Counted from the stretch's first letter, positions 40,144 to 50,239 are shown. The stretch: 64,000 nucleotides of DNA from Arthrobacter terrae (GCF_015708085.1 NZ_JADNYM010000023.1:21249-85248); one strand, 5' to 3'. Numbers and translations are program-made. The notes: generated from the sequence alone by a model not told the origin.

Positions 40144-40220
40144 ACAGCTTGTGCCGATGGGTCTCGATAGTCCGTTCAGCCCGCTCAGCGGTGCACGATC
40201 CGCAGCCCACCTCTGACATT

Positions 40221-40252
40221 CGTGCCGTCGGCCTGCGGTGGAAGACGGCACG
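40221..40252 (+). terminator. Hairpin after the norB operon
   Basis: CGTGCCGTC (40221-40229) pairs perfectly with GACGGCACG (40244-40252). It lies between the norB operon and the convergent aquaporin gene. No T-tract is present. Confidence 0.6.
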
Positions 40253-40322
40253 GTTCGGGTAGAGGGCGGGGGCTCCGGCAACACTTGGTTCGAGCAGCCG
40301 GATGAACCCCCGCCGTCGTGCC

Positions 40323-41297
40323 TCACTCCTCGTCGGCCGTAGTACCCGTTTCCATCTCCAGATCCGGATTCTCCTTGCGGGCCGGCCCGGGTTCAGCGAG
40401 CTGCTTACGGGCATGCAGGATGTCGCCGATGAACAGATCGTAGATCAGCACACCGATCACGCCACCGATCAGCGGGCCAATAATGGGCACCCAGAAGTAG
40501 AAGCTGAACGAGCCGTCAACCGTGCCCGGAAGAGCTACGTCTCCCCAGCCGGCCATCCAGGCGAAGAGCCGGGGGCCGAAGTCGCGGGCCGGGTTAATCG
40601 CGTAGCCGGCATTCGCTCCAAATGACATGCCAATGGCTGCGACGGCAAATCCGATCATCAGCGGCCCCAGGTTGGCTTTCACAGCCGTATTGCGCAGATC
40701 GATAATGGCCACGATGAAGAGGATCAGGAAGGCTGTGCCCACTATCTGGTCCGTCAGCGGCCCGATCAGGTCACCGTCGTAATACGGCGCCGGGAAGGTG
40801 GCAAAGATGGAGAAGGTCGTGTTTCCGCCCGGATCGGTCCGGGCTACTTTGGCAGCTTTATTGAACGCGTCAATTGCCTGATGGTAAACAAGGTAGACCA
40901 ACGCCGCACCGGCAAATGCTCCTACGACTTGGGCCGCCATGTAGGGGAGAACCTTCCGCCAGGCGAACTTGCGCCGCACCGCAAAGGCCAGGGTGACCGC
41001 GGGATTCAGGTGCGCACCGCTGACTCCACCGGCCACGTAGACGCCCAACGCCACCGCAAAGGCCCAGCCCCATGTGATCAGCAGCCAGTCCCCGGCGGCG
41101 TTGAAGATGGTTGTCGAGGTTGCTGCCCGGCCGCTGCCGGGCAAAGCAGCGACCGCCATTGCTACTACCCCGTCGCCAAAGCAGATCAGCACAAAAGTGC
41201 CGAGAAACTCTGCTAAGACCTCTCCCCATGTCCCGCCGGACCGTTTGAGTCCGCTGCCGTTGCGGATTGCGTTCCGCAGTGGAGAAATTTCACTCAT
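40323..41297 (-). CDS. MIP family aquaporin / glycerol facilitator
   Basis: 324 residues with six membrane helices and the two pore motifs HLNPAVTLAF and INPARDFGPR. The Asp after the second NPAR is typical of the glycerol-conducting GlpF branch, so glycerol or other small solutes are likely. Charged N- and C-terminal extensions are present. The ATG at 41297 has AAGGGG five to six bases upstream; a longer in-frame start runs into the tandem repeats near 41343. No glpK lies next to it. Confidence 0.9.
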   Translation of the reverse strand: MSEISPLRNAIRNGSGLKRSGGTWGEVLAEFLGTFVLICFGDGVVAMAVAALPGSGRAATSTTIFNAAGDWLLITWGWAFAVALGVYVAGGVSGAHLNPAVTLAFAVRRKFAWRKVLPYMAAQVVGAFAGAALVYLVYHQAIDAFNKAAKVARTDPGGNTTFSIFATFPAPYYDGDLIGPLTDQIVGTAFLILFIVAIIDLRNTAVKANLGPLMIGFAVAAIGMSFGANAGYAINPARDFGPRLFAWMAGWGDVALPGTVDGSFSFYFWVPIIGPLIGGVIGVLIYDLFIGDILHARKQLAEPGPARKENPDLEMETGTTADEE

Positions 41298-41342
41298 AAT
41301 AACCCCTTGAATCGTCGGCGGCAGGGACTTTGTACTTGAGGG

Positions 41343-41394
41343 CAGGTACTGCACTGAGGTCAGCTACTGCACTGTTTCAGGTACTGCGGTGAGC
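41343..41394. repeat. Three 17-18 bp tandem units upstream of the aquaporin gene
   Basis: Units start at 41343, 41361 and 41378, each of the form CAGGTACTGCACTGA with few changes. They lie in the divergent region between the aquaporin and RlmG-like genes. Confidence 0.75.
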
Positions 41395-41510
41395 CTGTGA
41401 GCCGTTTGAACACTCCCGGGTTGACTGGTCGATGGTCTACATGCTAGCAGCCGGCTTAGAACCTGACTATGGCTGCATTCTGCCGTCATAATCGGGCTGG
41501 GATCCGCGGC

Positions 41511-41516
41511 TAAACT
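41511..41516 (+). promoter_or_regulatory. -10 element before the RlmG-like gene
   Basis: TAAACT is followed by AGAGGGG and the ATG at 41524. The transcript would be leaderless or nearly so. Confidence 0.4.
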
Positions 41517-41523
41517 AGAGGGG

Positions 41524-42759
41524 ATGAGGGACATAAAGTCAGCCGGAACGGCGGAGAACGTGGATCCCGGAGCGCTGTTCGATTTCAGCAGGCTGCGGCG
41601 CTCCCCCGATGTGGAAGCACCGAACCTTTTCGCCTTCGATGCCACCGATAAACTCATCCTGACCGAAGCTGCCGGTGCCCTTGCGGTGCGCAGCGACGGC
41701 CCGGCCGAGGCCGACGGCGAGCAAATAGTCCCCGACGGCGGCATGAGAGCACCATACGCCGGCTCCACCGTAGCTGTGGTGGGGGATCGCTACGGCGCCC
41801 TGACATTGCCCGTGGTCTCCACTGGTGGCGGAAATGTGCGCGTACATCAGGACCTGATGGCCGGAGAGCGGGCTCTGGACCGTAACGCGGCAGAACTTGG
41901 ACTGTCCGGGAGGTTCCGTCGTTTCCCCTTGGGGAAGGAACTTTTTGACGGAGTCAGCGTTGTCTTGTGGCAATTGCCCAAAAGCATGGCCGAGCTGGCG
42001 GAAACCGCCGATCAGATCGCCCGCTACGCCCGCCCCGACGTCCGGATCTTCGCGGGCGGTCGGATCAAGCATATGACCATGGCTATGAATGCTCTCCTGC
42101 AGGACTCATTTGGCGAAGTGCATGCTGGCCTGGCGAGGCAGAAATCCAGGGTGCTCACCGCAGCCGAGCCCATTCGGCCCACTGAGGAGCCTGCTTTTCC
42201 GGCACGGCAATACCATCAGGAGCTCGGACTGTGGGTGTGCGCCTACGGTGCCACCTTTGCCGGACCGCGGTTGGATATCGGAACCCGTTATCTGCTGGAG
42301 TTCATCGACAGGATGAAACCGGACGCCCAGCATGCCGTGGACCTGGGCTGCGGCTCCGGCGTTATCTCGGCGGTACTGGCCAACGCCCGGCCGCAGATAA
42401 CCGTCACCGCAACCGATCAGTCCGCCGCTGCTGTCGCTTCGGCCGCAGCGACGGCCGAGGCAAACGGTCTTTCCCACCGGATCTGCACAGTTCAGGACGA
42501 TGCGATGGCAGGCTTTCCAACCGGCAGCGCAGAGTTGATTTTGCTGAATCCGCCCTTTCACCTCGGGACAACCGTGCATGCCGGAGCGGCAGTGCGGCTC
42601 TTTGACGCCGCCGCCCGGGTGCTGGCCCCGGGCGGCGAACTCTGGACGGTGTACAACAATCACCTGCACTACCGCACTCAGCTTCAAGAGCGGATTGGGC
42701 CCACAACGGTGCAGGCCCGGAACCAGAAGTTCACGGTGGCTCTGTCCAGCCGAAGCTGA
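41524..42759 (+). CDS. RlmG/RsmC-like rRNA (guanine-N2) methyltransferase
   Basis: 411 residues with two domains. A degenerate N-terminal methyltransferase-like half (about 1-215) is followed by a C-terminal SAM-binding half with AVDLGCGSGVISAVL (about 270-284) and the base-methylation motif NPPFHLG. The NPPFH motif and the two-half layout match RlmG and RsmC, which methylate G1835 of 23S or G1207 of 16S rRNA. Which of these is the target is not clear from sequence alone. Confidence 0.87.
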   Translation: MRDIKSAGTAENVDPGALFDFSRLRRSPDVEAPNLFAFDATDKLILTEAAGALAVRSDGPAEADGEQIVPDGGMRAPYAGSTVAVVGDRYGALTLPVVSTGGGNVRVHQDLMAGERALDRNAAELGLSGRFRRFPLGKELFDGVSVVLWQLPKSMAELAETADQIARYARPDVRIFAGGRIKHMTMAMNALLQDSFGEVHAGLARQKSRVLTAAEPIRPTEEPAFPARQYHQELGLWVCAYGATFAGPRLDIGTRYLLEFIDRMKPDAQHAVDLGCGSGVISAVLANARPQITVTATDQSAAAVASAAATAEANGLSHRICTVQDDAMAGFPTGSAELILLNPPFHLGTTVHAGAAVRLFDAAARVLAPGGELWTVYNNHLHYRTQLQERIGPTTVQARNQKFTVALSSRS

Positions 42760-42786
42760 GCAGCAAACCGCGCAAGTGGGCCCGTT

Positions 42787-42993
42787 TTAGTCCACGGATT
42801 CGAGGATTTCCCCAAACGGAATCAGCTCATCAACCACTGCCTGAACTTCGTCATGCTGCAGGAGCCTGACCCGCACGCCGTGGAGCTGATCAGCCGCTGA
42901 CTGTTGAAGCACCGGCTTGATGGTCGCGACGATAACCGGCGGCTTTCCCTCTAGGTATTTCAGATAGCTGGCTGGGAGTCTGTTCATGGCCAC
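42787..42993 (-). CDS. Small hypothetical protein downstream of the acyl-CoA synthetase gene
   Basis: A 68-residue soluble protein (MAMNRLPASYLKYLEGKP...), starting three bases after the synthetase stop codon on the same strand, so it is probably co-translated. A second in-frame ATG at 42987 is possible. No family is recognised. The absence of stops, the tight spacing and the balanced composition suggest a real gene. Confidence 0.6.
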   Translation of the reverse strand: MAMNRLPASYLKYLEGKPPVIVATIKPVLQQSAADQLHGVRVRLLQHDEVQAVVDELIPFGEILESVD

Positions 42994-42996
42994 AGT

Positions 42997-44649
42997 TTAG
43001 ACCAGACCCAAGAGCTCTGCTGAGGTATCGCGCATCTGGATTTTACGGACCTTTCCGGTCACGGTCATCGGAAATTCCGCTACGACCAGGACGTAGCGGG
43101 GAATTTTGTTTCTGGAGAGTTTGCCGGCGCAAAAGTCCGCAAGAGCCGCGGCATCCAGCGGTGCAGCGCCTTCGCGCAGCTGTAGCCAGGCGCACAGTTC
43201 CTCGCCATACTTTGGGTCTGGTACGCCAATCACCTGAACATCGGCAATATCCGGATGGGTGTAAAGAAACTCCTCAATTTCACGGGGGTAAAGATTCTCA
43301 CCACCGCGGATCACCATGTCCTTGATCCGGCCCACTATGGTTACGTAGCCGTCGTCGCCCATTTGAGCCAAATCACCGGTATGCATCCAGCGTGCTTCAT
43401 CGATGGCCTCGGCTGTCTTGGCGGCGTCATTCCAATAGCCCAACATGACGGAGTATCCGCGGGTGCAAAACTCGCCGGCGGTTCCGCGCGGCACGGTAAG
43501 GCCGGTGATCGGGTCCACGATCTTGACTTCCAGATGCGGGTGCACCCGGCCCACGGTGGCCGTGCGCCGACGGAGATCGTCGTCGGGTTGGGTTTGCATG
43601 GACACCGGCGACGTCTCCGTCATCCCATAGGCAATGGCCACCTGAGACATATTCATTTCAGTGATGCAGCGTTTCATGACCTCAACAGGGCAGGGCGAAC
43701 CAGCCATAATTCCGGTCCGCAGCGTGGAGAGGTCATAACTGGAAAAGTCCGCAAGGCCCTGTTCGGCGATGAACATCGTAGGGACTCCATAGAGCACCGT
43801 GCACTTTTCGTCCTGCACGGCCGCCAACGTGGCTTTCGGGTCGAAGGATGGTGCCGGGATGATGATGGCTGCCCCGTGGGAGGTGGCACCCAAATTTCCC
43901 ATCACCATGCCAAAACAATGATAGAAGGGCACGGGGATACAAATCCGGTCGCGGTTGCTGATCGTGATTGTCTCAGTCACAAAGAAACCGTTATTAAGAA
44001 TATTGTGGTGGCTCAGCGTTGCGCCCTTGGGAAAGCCCGTGGTGCCGGACGTGTACTGGATGTTGATCGGATCGTCCGCACTGAGGGTCTCCATCCGCCG
44101 CGCCAGAGAATCCGGCGGAAGGGTGCTCCCGGCGGCAAGCAATTCGTCCCAATCCGGGCCGGAAAGATACACAACGTTCGTCAGCTCCGGGCACTCGCCA
44201 CGCACGGCGTCCACCATCGCCCGGCAGTCAGTTGAGCGGTATCCGGTCATGGAGATCAGCAGCTTGAGGCCGGACTGCTGCAGGGCGTACCGCAGCTCAT
44301 GCTCGCGGTAGGACGGGTTGACGTTGACCAGAATGGCGCCGATTTTCGCGCTCGCGTATTGCACTTGCACCCATTGGGCACAATTGAGAGCCCAGATGCC
44401 CACCCGATCACCTTTTGCTACGCCGGCTGCCAGCAGCCCGCGGGCCAGCGCATCCACATCGGCCTCCAGCTCAGCGTAGGTCCAGCGGCGCCCAGCGGCA
44501 ATGTCAACCAGTGCTTCGCGTTCGGCATTGGCGGCGGCCAGCCGGCTGAAGTTGGCACCGATCGTCTCGCCCAGCAGCGGGACCGACGATGTGCCCGAAA
44601 CGTAGGAAAGAACTGGCATCGGGGCGGGATGTTCTTCATCAAGGGTCAT
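42997..44649 (-). CDS. Fatty acyl-CoA synthetase (AMP-binding)
   Basis: 550 residues of the ANL adenylating family. The P-loop-like [16 protein letters not shown] and YGMTETSPV are followed by [12 protein letters not shown] and [22 protein letters not shown]. The C-terminal catalytic lysine lies in [11 protein letters not shown]...TVTGKVRK. It activates a carboxylic acid to its CoA ester, probably a medium- or long-chain fatty acid. The ATG is six bases from TAGCGT (44661-44656), suggesting a leaderless transcript. Confidence 0.9.
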   Translation of the reverse strand: MTLDEEHPAPMPVLSYVSGTSSVPLLGETIGANFSRLAAANAEREALVDIAAGRRWTYAELEADVDALARGLLAAGVAKGDRVGIWALNCAQWVQVQYASAKIGAILVNVNPSYREHELRYALQQSGLKLLISMTGYRSTDCRAMVDAVRGECPELTNVVYLSGPDWDELLAAGSTLPPDSLARRMETLSADDPINIQYTSGTTGFPKGATLSHHNILNNGFFVTETITISNRDRICIPVPFYHCFGMVMGNLGATSHGAAIIIPAPSFDPKATLAAVQDEKCTVLYGVPTMFIAEQGLADFSSYDLSTLRTGIMAGSPCPVEVMKRCITEMNMSQVAIAYGMTETSPVSMQTQPDDDLRRRTATVGRVHPHLEVKIVDPITGLTVPRGTAGEFCTRGYSVMLGYWNDAAKTAEAIDEARWMHTGDLAQMGDDGYVTIVGRIKDMVIRGGENLYPREIEEFLYTHPDIADVQVIGVPDPKYGEELCAWLQLREGAAPLDAAALADFCAGKLSRNKIPRYVLVVAEFPMTVTGKVRKIQMRDTSAELLGLV

Positions 44650-45191
44650 AGCAATACGCTACTTGGTGCCGGGCGGGAGGGGTATGCGTGTCCATTTCGG
44701 GCCCGTGGCAAAGCCGGCCGGCACGTTGGCTCTGGCACCGGGGTGTGATAGCTCCAGTTGTTTGTTCGGTCCAGGACGCCGTCCTGGACCCGATCCAGCC
44801 GTGAACTGGTAACTAACTGCGTAAACTTGCGTCTTAATTCGATGCAGCCAGTTGCGCCTCGGTTAGGGCCTGCGTACAGTCGTAGACAAGTTACTGAATG
44901 TAACGTGTCAGCGATCCTCGCAGTGGCCACGGTGAAGCCCAACCTGGGAAAACCCGTCGAGTCGGAGGATGTGGGTGCCCCCATGTGGGCCTGACATTTG
45001 CACACAGAACCGCCGATCATTTCTCTGGGCTCGGACCCGGAGCCGGTGATGCCGGTCCAGCTGCGCGTCCAAGCGCGGCAGTGATCTGGATGGCGGTTCT
45101 GTCATTCCTTTTCCGACTACGTTCACGTCCGCACCGCAGTCCGCTAGCACGGCGGCGGCGGCCGTCAACGGCATCCAGCCAAGGGCAGCAA
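44650..45191. other. Intergenic region between acyl-CoA synthetase and metF
   Basis: A 542-bp divergent gap. It contains a perfect 10-bp hairpin at 44768-44790 and an imperfect palindrome GTTACTGAATGTAAC near 44890. No conserved SAM, SAH or cobalamin riboswitch core was found. No convincing open reading frame is present. Confidence 0.45.
44768..44790. promoter_or_regulatory. Perfect 10-bp inverted repeat upstream of metF
   Basis: GGTCCAGGAC (44768-44777) and GTCCTGGACC (44781-44790) flank a three-base loop. In a divergent region this could be an operator or a leader hairpin. Which gene it affects is unknown. Confidence 0.45.
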
Positions 45192-46145
45192 ATGTCACCT
45201 CCAAGTCTTCTCCAGACCCATCCGACGACGATCGATACCGCGCCGATCGCCTTGTCCTACGAACTCTTTCCGCCTCGAACGCCCGCAGCGGCAGATAACC
45301 TGTGGACCACCGTCCGGGAATTGGAAAGCACCAATCCCGACTACGTCTCGGTCACCTACGGTGCCAGCGGGTCCAACCGGGATATCGCCGTCGGGCTTCT
45401 TAACCGGTTGCTCACCGAGACTACTCTGCGTCCGCTGGCACACCTGACGTGTGTGGATAATACCGTTGCGGATCTGGCAGCCATCGTCACCGACCTGCTC
45501 GATCACGGCGTGCGCGGTATTCTTGCCCTGCGCGGGGACCGGCTGCAGACTCCTGGCACCGTGCACCCACCGGGCTCCTTGACCTACGCCCAGGACCTAA
45601 TCGAGTTGATTCGGCAGGTGGAGCAGCGCCGCACGGCATTGCTCTGCGCCGGGAAAGTGGCAATCGGCGTCGCGGCATATCCTGCCAAACATCCCGAATC
45701 GCCAAGCGCGGAGCACGATATTGAGGTGCTTTTGGCCAAACAACGCTCGGGAGCGGATTTCGCCATTACCCAGGTTTTCTTCCACCCGGCGGAATACTCG
45801 AATCTGCTGGCAAGGGCGCGGCGTGCCGGGGTGACCATCCCGCTCATTCCCGGCGTCATGCCGCTGATCAGCGTCCGACGGCTGCAGCGGCTCGGGACGC
45901 TGACCGGTGTCGATCCTTCACCGGATCTGATCCGATCGCTGGCGGGTGCGCAGGACGACGGCGAACGCCGCCGGATCGGCGTCCGGGCCACCGTTGATCT
46001 GGCCCGGGCCGCGTTGGATGCGGGCGCGCCCGGGATACATCTTTACACCTTCAATGAGCATGCCGCGGCGCTGGATGTACTCGATAAACTCCAGCTTCCG
46101 CGCCCGGCCCGACCCGGTCCGATGCGCTTGCAGCCCGCACTTTAA
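45192..46145 (+). CDS. metF: Methylenetetrahydrofolate reductase
   Basis: 317 residues. Reduces 5,10-methylene-THF to 5-methyl-THF, the methyl donor for MetE. A TIM-barrel start of SYELFPPRTP is followed by YVSVTYGASG, LAHLTCVDNT, GILALRGD and TQVFFHP, all conserved in MTHFR. The ATG at 45192 follows AAGGG; an upstream in-frame GTG/ATG would add unrelated sequence. It lies 70 bases before metE, so both methionine steps are likely co-expressed. Confidence 0.94.
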   Translation: MSPPSLLQTHPTTIDTAPIALSYELFPPRTPAAADNLWTTVRELESTNPDYVSVTYGASGSNRDIAVGLLNRLLTETTLRPLAHLTCVDNTVADLAAIVTDLLDHGVRGILALRGDRLQTPGTVHPPGSLTYAQDLIELIRQVEQRRTALLCAGKVAIGVAAYPAKHPESPSAEHDIEVLLAKQRSGADFAITQVFFHPAEYSNLLARARRAGVTIPLIPGVMPLISVRRLQRLGTLTGVDPSPDLIRSLAGAQDDGERRRIGVRATVDLARAALDAGAPGIHLYTFNEHAAALDVLDKLQLPRPARPGPMRLQPAL

Positions 46146-46181
46146 CGACGGCCTGCACTGTAACGACTGCGCACTGTAACC
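46137..46181 (+). repeat. Imperfect tandem units from the metF stop
   Basis: GCACTTTAACGAC, GCACTGTAACGAC and GCACTGTAACCAC follow one another. TAA occurs at 46143 (the metF stop), 46161 and 46177. Confidence 0.75.
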
Positions 46182-46215
46182 ACACTCACCTGACCCAAGA
46201 TAGAGGACCTCAATC

Positions 46216-48594
46216 ATGACTGCCAGCACTTCCACCAGCACTCTCACCTCCACCAGCACTCTCACTTCCACCAGCGCGCCCTCCACAACACCGGTGTTTC
46301 CCGCGGCATCGATTCTGGGCTACCCGAGGATCGGCCGCCGCCGGGAACTGAAGAAGGCCGTCGAGTCCTTCTGGGCCGGTACCATCGACGCACCGGCGCT
46401 CGAAAAAGCAGCTCAGGACCTCCGGCTGAGCACAGCCAAGCGACTGCAGGGCCTGGGGCTGACCGGGAACGGCGCCGTACCGGGCACGTTCTCCTACTAC
46501 GACCAGGTGCTGGACGCCGCGGCTCATATCGGCGCTATACCCGCCCGGTTTGGTGCGCTGCTGGATGCGCAGGGGCAGCTGGATATCAGCGGCTATTTCA
46601 CGCTGGCCCGCGGGACCGCCGAGCAGCAGCCGCTGGAAATGACCAAGTGGTTTGACACGAACTACCACTACCTGGTGCCCGAAATCGGACCGGAGACCGT
46701 CTTCTCGCTGACGTCCACCCGGATTGTCGAGGAATTCAGCCACGCACTGGCCAACGGCGTGCACACGCGTCCCTACCTTGTGGGTCCGGTGACGTTTTTG
46801 CTGCTGAGCAAAGCCTCCGACGAGGCGCCGAATGATTTTTCTCCGCTGAGCCGGTTGGCGGATATTTTGCCCGTCTACGCCGATCTGCTCGCCAGGCTGG
46901 CCGCTGCGGGAGCGGATTGGGTGCAGTTTGACGAGCCTGCGCTGGTGGTGGACCAGGTGACTCCTTTGCCGGAGGTTCAGGCAGCCGTGGCGGAAGCCTA
47001 CGAATACCTGGCGGCGGTTCCGTCGCGGCCGGCGCTGTTCGTCAGCACGCCTTATGGCGCACTGGAGGGCCTGCTGCCCACGCTGGCGGCAACCGGAATC
47101 GACGCGCTTCACCTCGACGTATTCAAAGGTGAGGTGCCGGCTGCGGCAGATCTGGCAGCGCTTTCGGGTAAAACGCTAGTAGCCGGGCTGGTGGATGGGC
47201 ACAATATCTGGCGCAATGACCTGGCATCCTCCGCTGCGAAACTGGACGAGCTGCGCAAAAGCGGGCTCACAGTGACGGTGTCGACGTCGACGTCGACGCA
47301 GCATGTTCCGCACGACGTCCAGGAAGAGACGCAGCTCAGCGCCGAGTTGCGCAGCTGGCTGGCGTTTGCGGACCAGAAGACCGCCGAGGTGGTCACCTTG
47401 TCGGGCCTGCTGACGGATTCGCCGTCGGTGCAGCCGGCCATCGACGAGGCGTCGGCCGTCATCGCTGCCCGCGCCGCCGCCGTCGGCGTGCACCGCACCG
47501 AGGTCCAGGCGCGGCTGTCCGCACTGACCAGCGCCGACTTCAGCCGGGATGCGTACGCCACGCGCGCCGCCGTGCAGGAAACGCAGCTGGCGCTCCCGAC
47601 TCTTCCGACCACCACGATTGGCTCCTTTCCGCAGACCGGGGAGATCCGCGCCGCCCGCGCCCGGGCCAACAAGGGCGAGCTGACACAGCAGCAGTACCAG
47701 GGCCTGATGAAGGACGAAATCAGGCGCGTCGTGCAGCTGCAGGAAGAGCTTGGGTTGGACGTGCTGGTGCACGGTGAGCCGGAACGTAATGACATGGTGC
47801 AGTACTTCGCGGAAAACCTTGAAGGCTTCGACGTGACGGTGCACGGTTGGGTGCAGTCCTACGGCAGCCGTTGCACCCGGCCGTCCATTCTCTGGGGGGA
47901 TGTGGTGCGCAGCCAGCCGATTACGGTGGAATGGGCCAGATTTGCCCAATCCCTGACCGGGAAGCCGATGAAGGGCATGCTCACCGGTCCTGTCACAATT
48001 CTGGCCTGGTCTTTCGTCCGGGATGACCAGCCACTGGGGGAGACGGCAAACCAGGTGGCGTTGGCGCTCCGGGACGAAATTGCAGACCTGGAATCAGCCG
48101 GAATCCGGATTATCCAAGTGGATGAGCCGGCGCTGCGTGAACTGCTGCCGCTACGCAAGGCTGACCAGGCCCGGTACCTGGACTGGTCTGTAAATTCTTT
48201 CCGCCTCGCGACGTCGGGGGCGGGGAACGGAACGCAGATTCACACGCACTTGTGCTACTCCGAATTCGGTGTGGTCATCGATGCCATCGACTCCCTGGAT
48301 GCGGATGTGACCTCCATTGAGGCGGCGCGCTCGCGGATGGAAGTGGTTCATGACCTGGAAAACCACGGCTTTGGCCGTGGCGTGGGACCGGGAGTCTACG
48401 ATATCCATTCTCCGCGGGTACCCGGCCGCGCCGAAGTGGCACAGCTGCTGGAAACTGCCGTACAGCATGTGCCTGCGCGGCAGCTCTGGGTTAACCCGGA
48501 CTGCGGGCTGAAGACCCGAGGATACGCCGAGACAGAAGAGTCGCTGCGTAACCTGGTTGATGCGGCCCGGGAAGTGCGGGCGCAGCTGGCCTGA
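46216..48594 (+). CDS. metE: Cobalamin-independent methionine synthase
   Basis: 792 residues. Transfers a methyl group from 5-methyl-THF-polyglutamate to homocysteine using zinc. Two barrels: the N-terminal begins ILGYPRIGRRRELKKA. The C-terminal contains TTTIGSFPQT, HGEPERNDMVQYFAE, THLCYSEFG (His and Cys zinc ligands) and NPDCGLKTRGY (second Cys). The first 20 residues are a Ser/Thr-rich repeat (STSTLT units) not found in the core family. GAGGAC precedes the ATG. It follows metF. Confidence 0.96.
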   Translation: MTASTSTSTLTSTSTLTSTSAPSTTPVFPAASILGYPRIGRRRELKKAVESFWAGTIDAPALEKAAQDLRLSTAKRLQGLGLTGNGAVPGTFSYYDQVLDAAAHIGAIPARFGALLDAQGQLDISGYFTLARGTAEQQPLEMTKWFDTNYHYLVPEIGPETVFSLTSTRIVEEFSHALANGVHTRPYLVGPVTFLLLSKASDEAPNDFSPLSRLADILPVYADLLARLAAAGADWVQFDEPALVVDQVTPLPEVQAAVAEAYEYLAAVPSRPALFVSTPYGALEGLLPTLAATGIDALHLDVFKGEVPAAADLAALSGKTLVAGLVDGHNIWRNDLASSAAKLDELRKSGLTVTVSTSTSTQHVPHDVQEETQLSAELRSWLAFADQKTAEVVTLSGLLTDSPSVQPAIDEASAVIAARAAAVGVHRTEVQARLSALTSADFSRDAYATRAAVQETQLALPTLPTTTIGSFPQTGEIRAARARANKGELTQQQYQGLMKDEIRRVVQLQEELGLDVLVHGEPERNDMVQYFAENLEGFDVTVHGWVQSYGSRCTRPSILWGDVVRSQPITVEWARFAQSLTGKPMKGMLTGPVTILAWSFVRDDQPLGETANQVALALRDEIADLESAGIRIIQVDEPALRELLPLRKADQARYLDWSVNSFRLATSGAGNGTQIHTHLCYSEFGVVIDAIDSLDADVTSIEAARSRMEVVHDLENHGFGRGVGPGVYDIHSPRVPGRAEVAQLLETAVQHVPARQLWVNPDCGLKTRGYAETEESLRNLVDAAREVRAQLA

Positions 48595-48621
48595 GCCGGC
48601 AAGGACCTGAGCCAGCAATGA
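48590..48621 (+). repeat. 16-bp duplication over the metE stop
   Basis: Units 48590-48605 and 48606-48621 match at 14 of 16 positions. The first includes the metE TGA. The second places another TGA one frame over. Confidence 0.75.
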
Positions 48622-48623
48622 GT

Positions 48624-48686
48624 GGTCACTATCTGCCGGAGTAGCCGCAGCCGGAGTAGCCGCAGTCATAGCGGCAGATAGTGACC
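48624..48686. terminator. 15-bp perfect hairpin after metE
   Basis: Arms 48624-48638 and 48672-48686 are perfect complements. The loop contains two copies of GGAGTAGCCGCAG. There is no T-tract. Confidence 0.6.
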
Positions 48687-48779
48687 GTTCGTTGGACGGA
48701 TGGGTGGCGGGCGCCAGCCGGGCGCCACCGAGTGCAGTGGGAATGGCAGCAGTATGGTTCGGCGCTTGTTACCCGGGAG

Positions 48780-48785
48780 TAGATT
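48780..48785 (+). promoter_or_regulatory. -10 element of a leaderless promoter
   Basis: TAGATT lies six bases before the ATG at 48792 and no ribosome binding site is present. The same arrangement is seen at 338-350. Confidence 0.45.
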
Positions 48786-48791
48786 TGTGAC

Positions 48792-50192
48792 ATGACTGAG
48801 GACTTTTCCGCGGATATCACCGCCCAGGCTGCCGATGCCCGTGCCGCGTTTGACTCCGGTGTGTCCCGGCCCATCTCTTGGCGGGTGGAACGGCTGAAAG
48901 CGGTACAGCAGATGCTAACCGAGCGGGGTGACGAATTCGCGGCCGCGCTCCAACAGGATCTTGGCAAGCATCCAAGCGAGGCATGGCTGACAGAAATCGG
49001 CTTTGTCACGGCGGAAATTACGCACACGTTGAAGAATCTGCAGCGCTGGCTGGCACCGGAACGTGCCAGCGTGCCCGTCTCGCTCCAGCCGGCGAACGCG
49101 CGGATTATCCGGGAGCCGCTCGGAGTTGTACTGATCATTGCGCCCTGGAACTATCCGGTACAGCTACTGCTGGCTCCAATGGTGGGAGCGCTCGCGGCCG
49201 GGAATACCGTGGTGGTCAAGCCCAGCGAACTGGCTCCCGCGACCTCAGCTGCGATGCAGCGTTGGATCCCGCAATACCTGGACGGCGCCGTATTCGTGGT
49301 GCAAGGAGGGGTGGAAGAAACCACAACCCTGCTGGGCGAGCGGTTTGACCATATTTTCTATACCGGTAACGGCACCGTGGGACGCATTGTCATGCGTGCC
49401 GCCGCGGAAAATCTGACGCCGGTAACCTTGGAACTGGGCGGAAAATCACCTGTCTATGTCGATGATTCGGCGGACCTGCCTGCCACTGCGATGCGTTTGG
49501 CGTGGGGAAAATTCCTGAACGCCGGGCAGACGTGCGTGGCGCCTGACTATGTCTTGGCCTCGCGGACGGTAGTGGCGGAACTGGCGCGGCTGCTGCCGGA
49601 GGCTATTGGTCGGCTGTACGGGACCAACCCGCGCAGCAGCAAGGAATACGGCCGGATTGTCAATGACAAGCACTTCCAACGCCTGACAGGTCTGCTGGAC
49701 GCGGCTGATGTTGTCACAGGCGGCGAACACGACGCGGCAAGCCGATATCTGGCACCGACGGTGGTCCGGGCGGATTCGGGCTCGGCCCTGATGCAGGAGG
49801 AGATCTTTGGCCCCGTGCTTCCGCTTGTGGAGATTGATGGAACGGATGCGGCCATAAAATTCATCAATCGCCGCGACAAACCGCTGGCCTTGTACGTCTT
49901 TACAGCGCGGGCAAAGACCAAAGCGAAATTTGCTGAGCAAACTTCATCAGGTGCCTTGTGCTTTGGCATTCCGGCTGCGCATTTGCTGGTGCCCGGGCTG
50001 CCTTTCGGCGGAGTCGGGGCAAGTGGCATGGGTGGATACCACGGACGATTTTCCATCGAGACTTTCTCGCATCGGAAGGCGGTGCTGGATAAACCCCTTA
50101 GGCCGGACACCATGAGACTGGTTTACCCACCCTTTAGCGCGCTGAAGAACCTGATCATTAGGAAGGTGATTGCGCCGGCCGGCAGGGGATAG
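48792..50192 (+). CDS. Aldehyde dehydrogenase, class 3-like
   Basis: 466 residues of the NAD(P)-dependent ALDH family. IAPWNYPVQLLLAPMVGAL and VVKPSELAP bind the cofactor. The general base is in VTLELGGKSP and the nucleophile in AGQTCVAPDY. The short length and the C-terminal PFGGVGASGMGGYHG fit the class 3 fatty/coniferyl aldehyde group. The substrate is unknown. It is convergent with the LysR-family gene, 47 bases away. Confidence 0.92.
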   Translation: MTEDFSADITAQAADARAAFDSGVSRPISWRVERLKAVQQMLTERGDEFAAALQQDLGKHPSEAWLTEIGFVTAEITHTLKNLQRWLAPERASVPVSLQPANARIIREPLGVVLIIAPWNYPVQLLLAPMVGALAAGNTVVVKPSELAPATSAAMQRWIPQYLDGAVFVVQGGVEETTTLLGERFDHIFYTGNGTVGRIVMRAAAENLTPVTLELGGKSPVYVDDSADLPATAMRLAWGKFLNAGQTCVAPDYVLASRTVVAELARLLPEAIGRLYGTNPRSSKEYGRIVNDKHFQRLTGLLDAADVVTGGEHDAASRYLAPTVVRADSGSALMQEEIFGPVLPLVEIDGTDAAIKFINRRDKPLALYVFTARAKTKAKFAEQTSSGALCFGIPAAHLLVPGLPFGGVGASGMGGYHGRFSIETFSHRKAVLDKPLRPDTMRLVYPPFSALKNLIIRKVIAPAGRG

Positions 50193-50239
50193 CAGGGAGG
50201 TGTAGCCGGCCGGACACGGGCGGGCTGCGGGCAGTCCGG

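Noticed and set aside
44800..45060. Possible SAM or cobalamin riboswitch before metF
   Set aside because: Fragments such as GCAGTGGCCAC are present, but no conserved core of SAM-I, SAM-II, SAM-IV, SAH or cobalamin riboswitches could be aligned.
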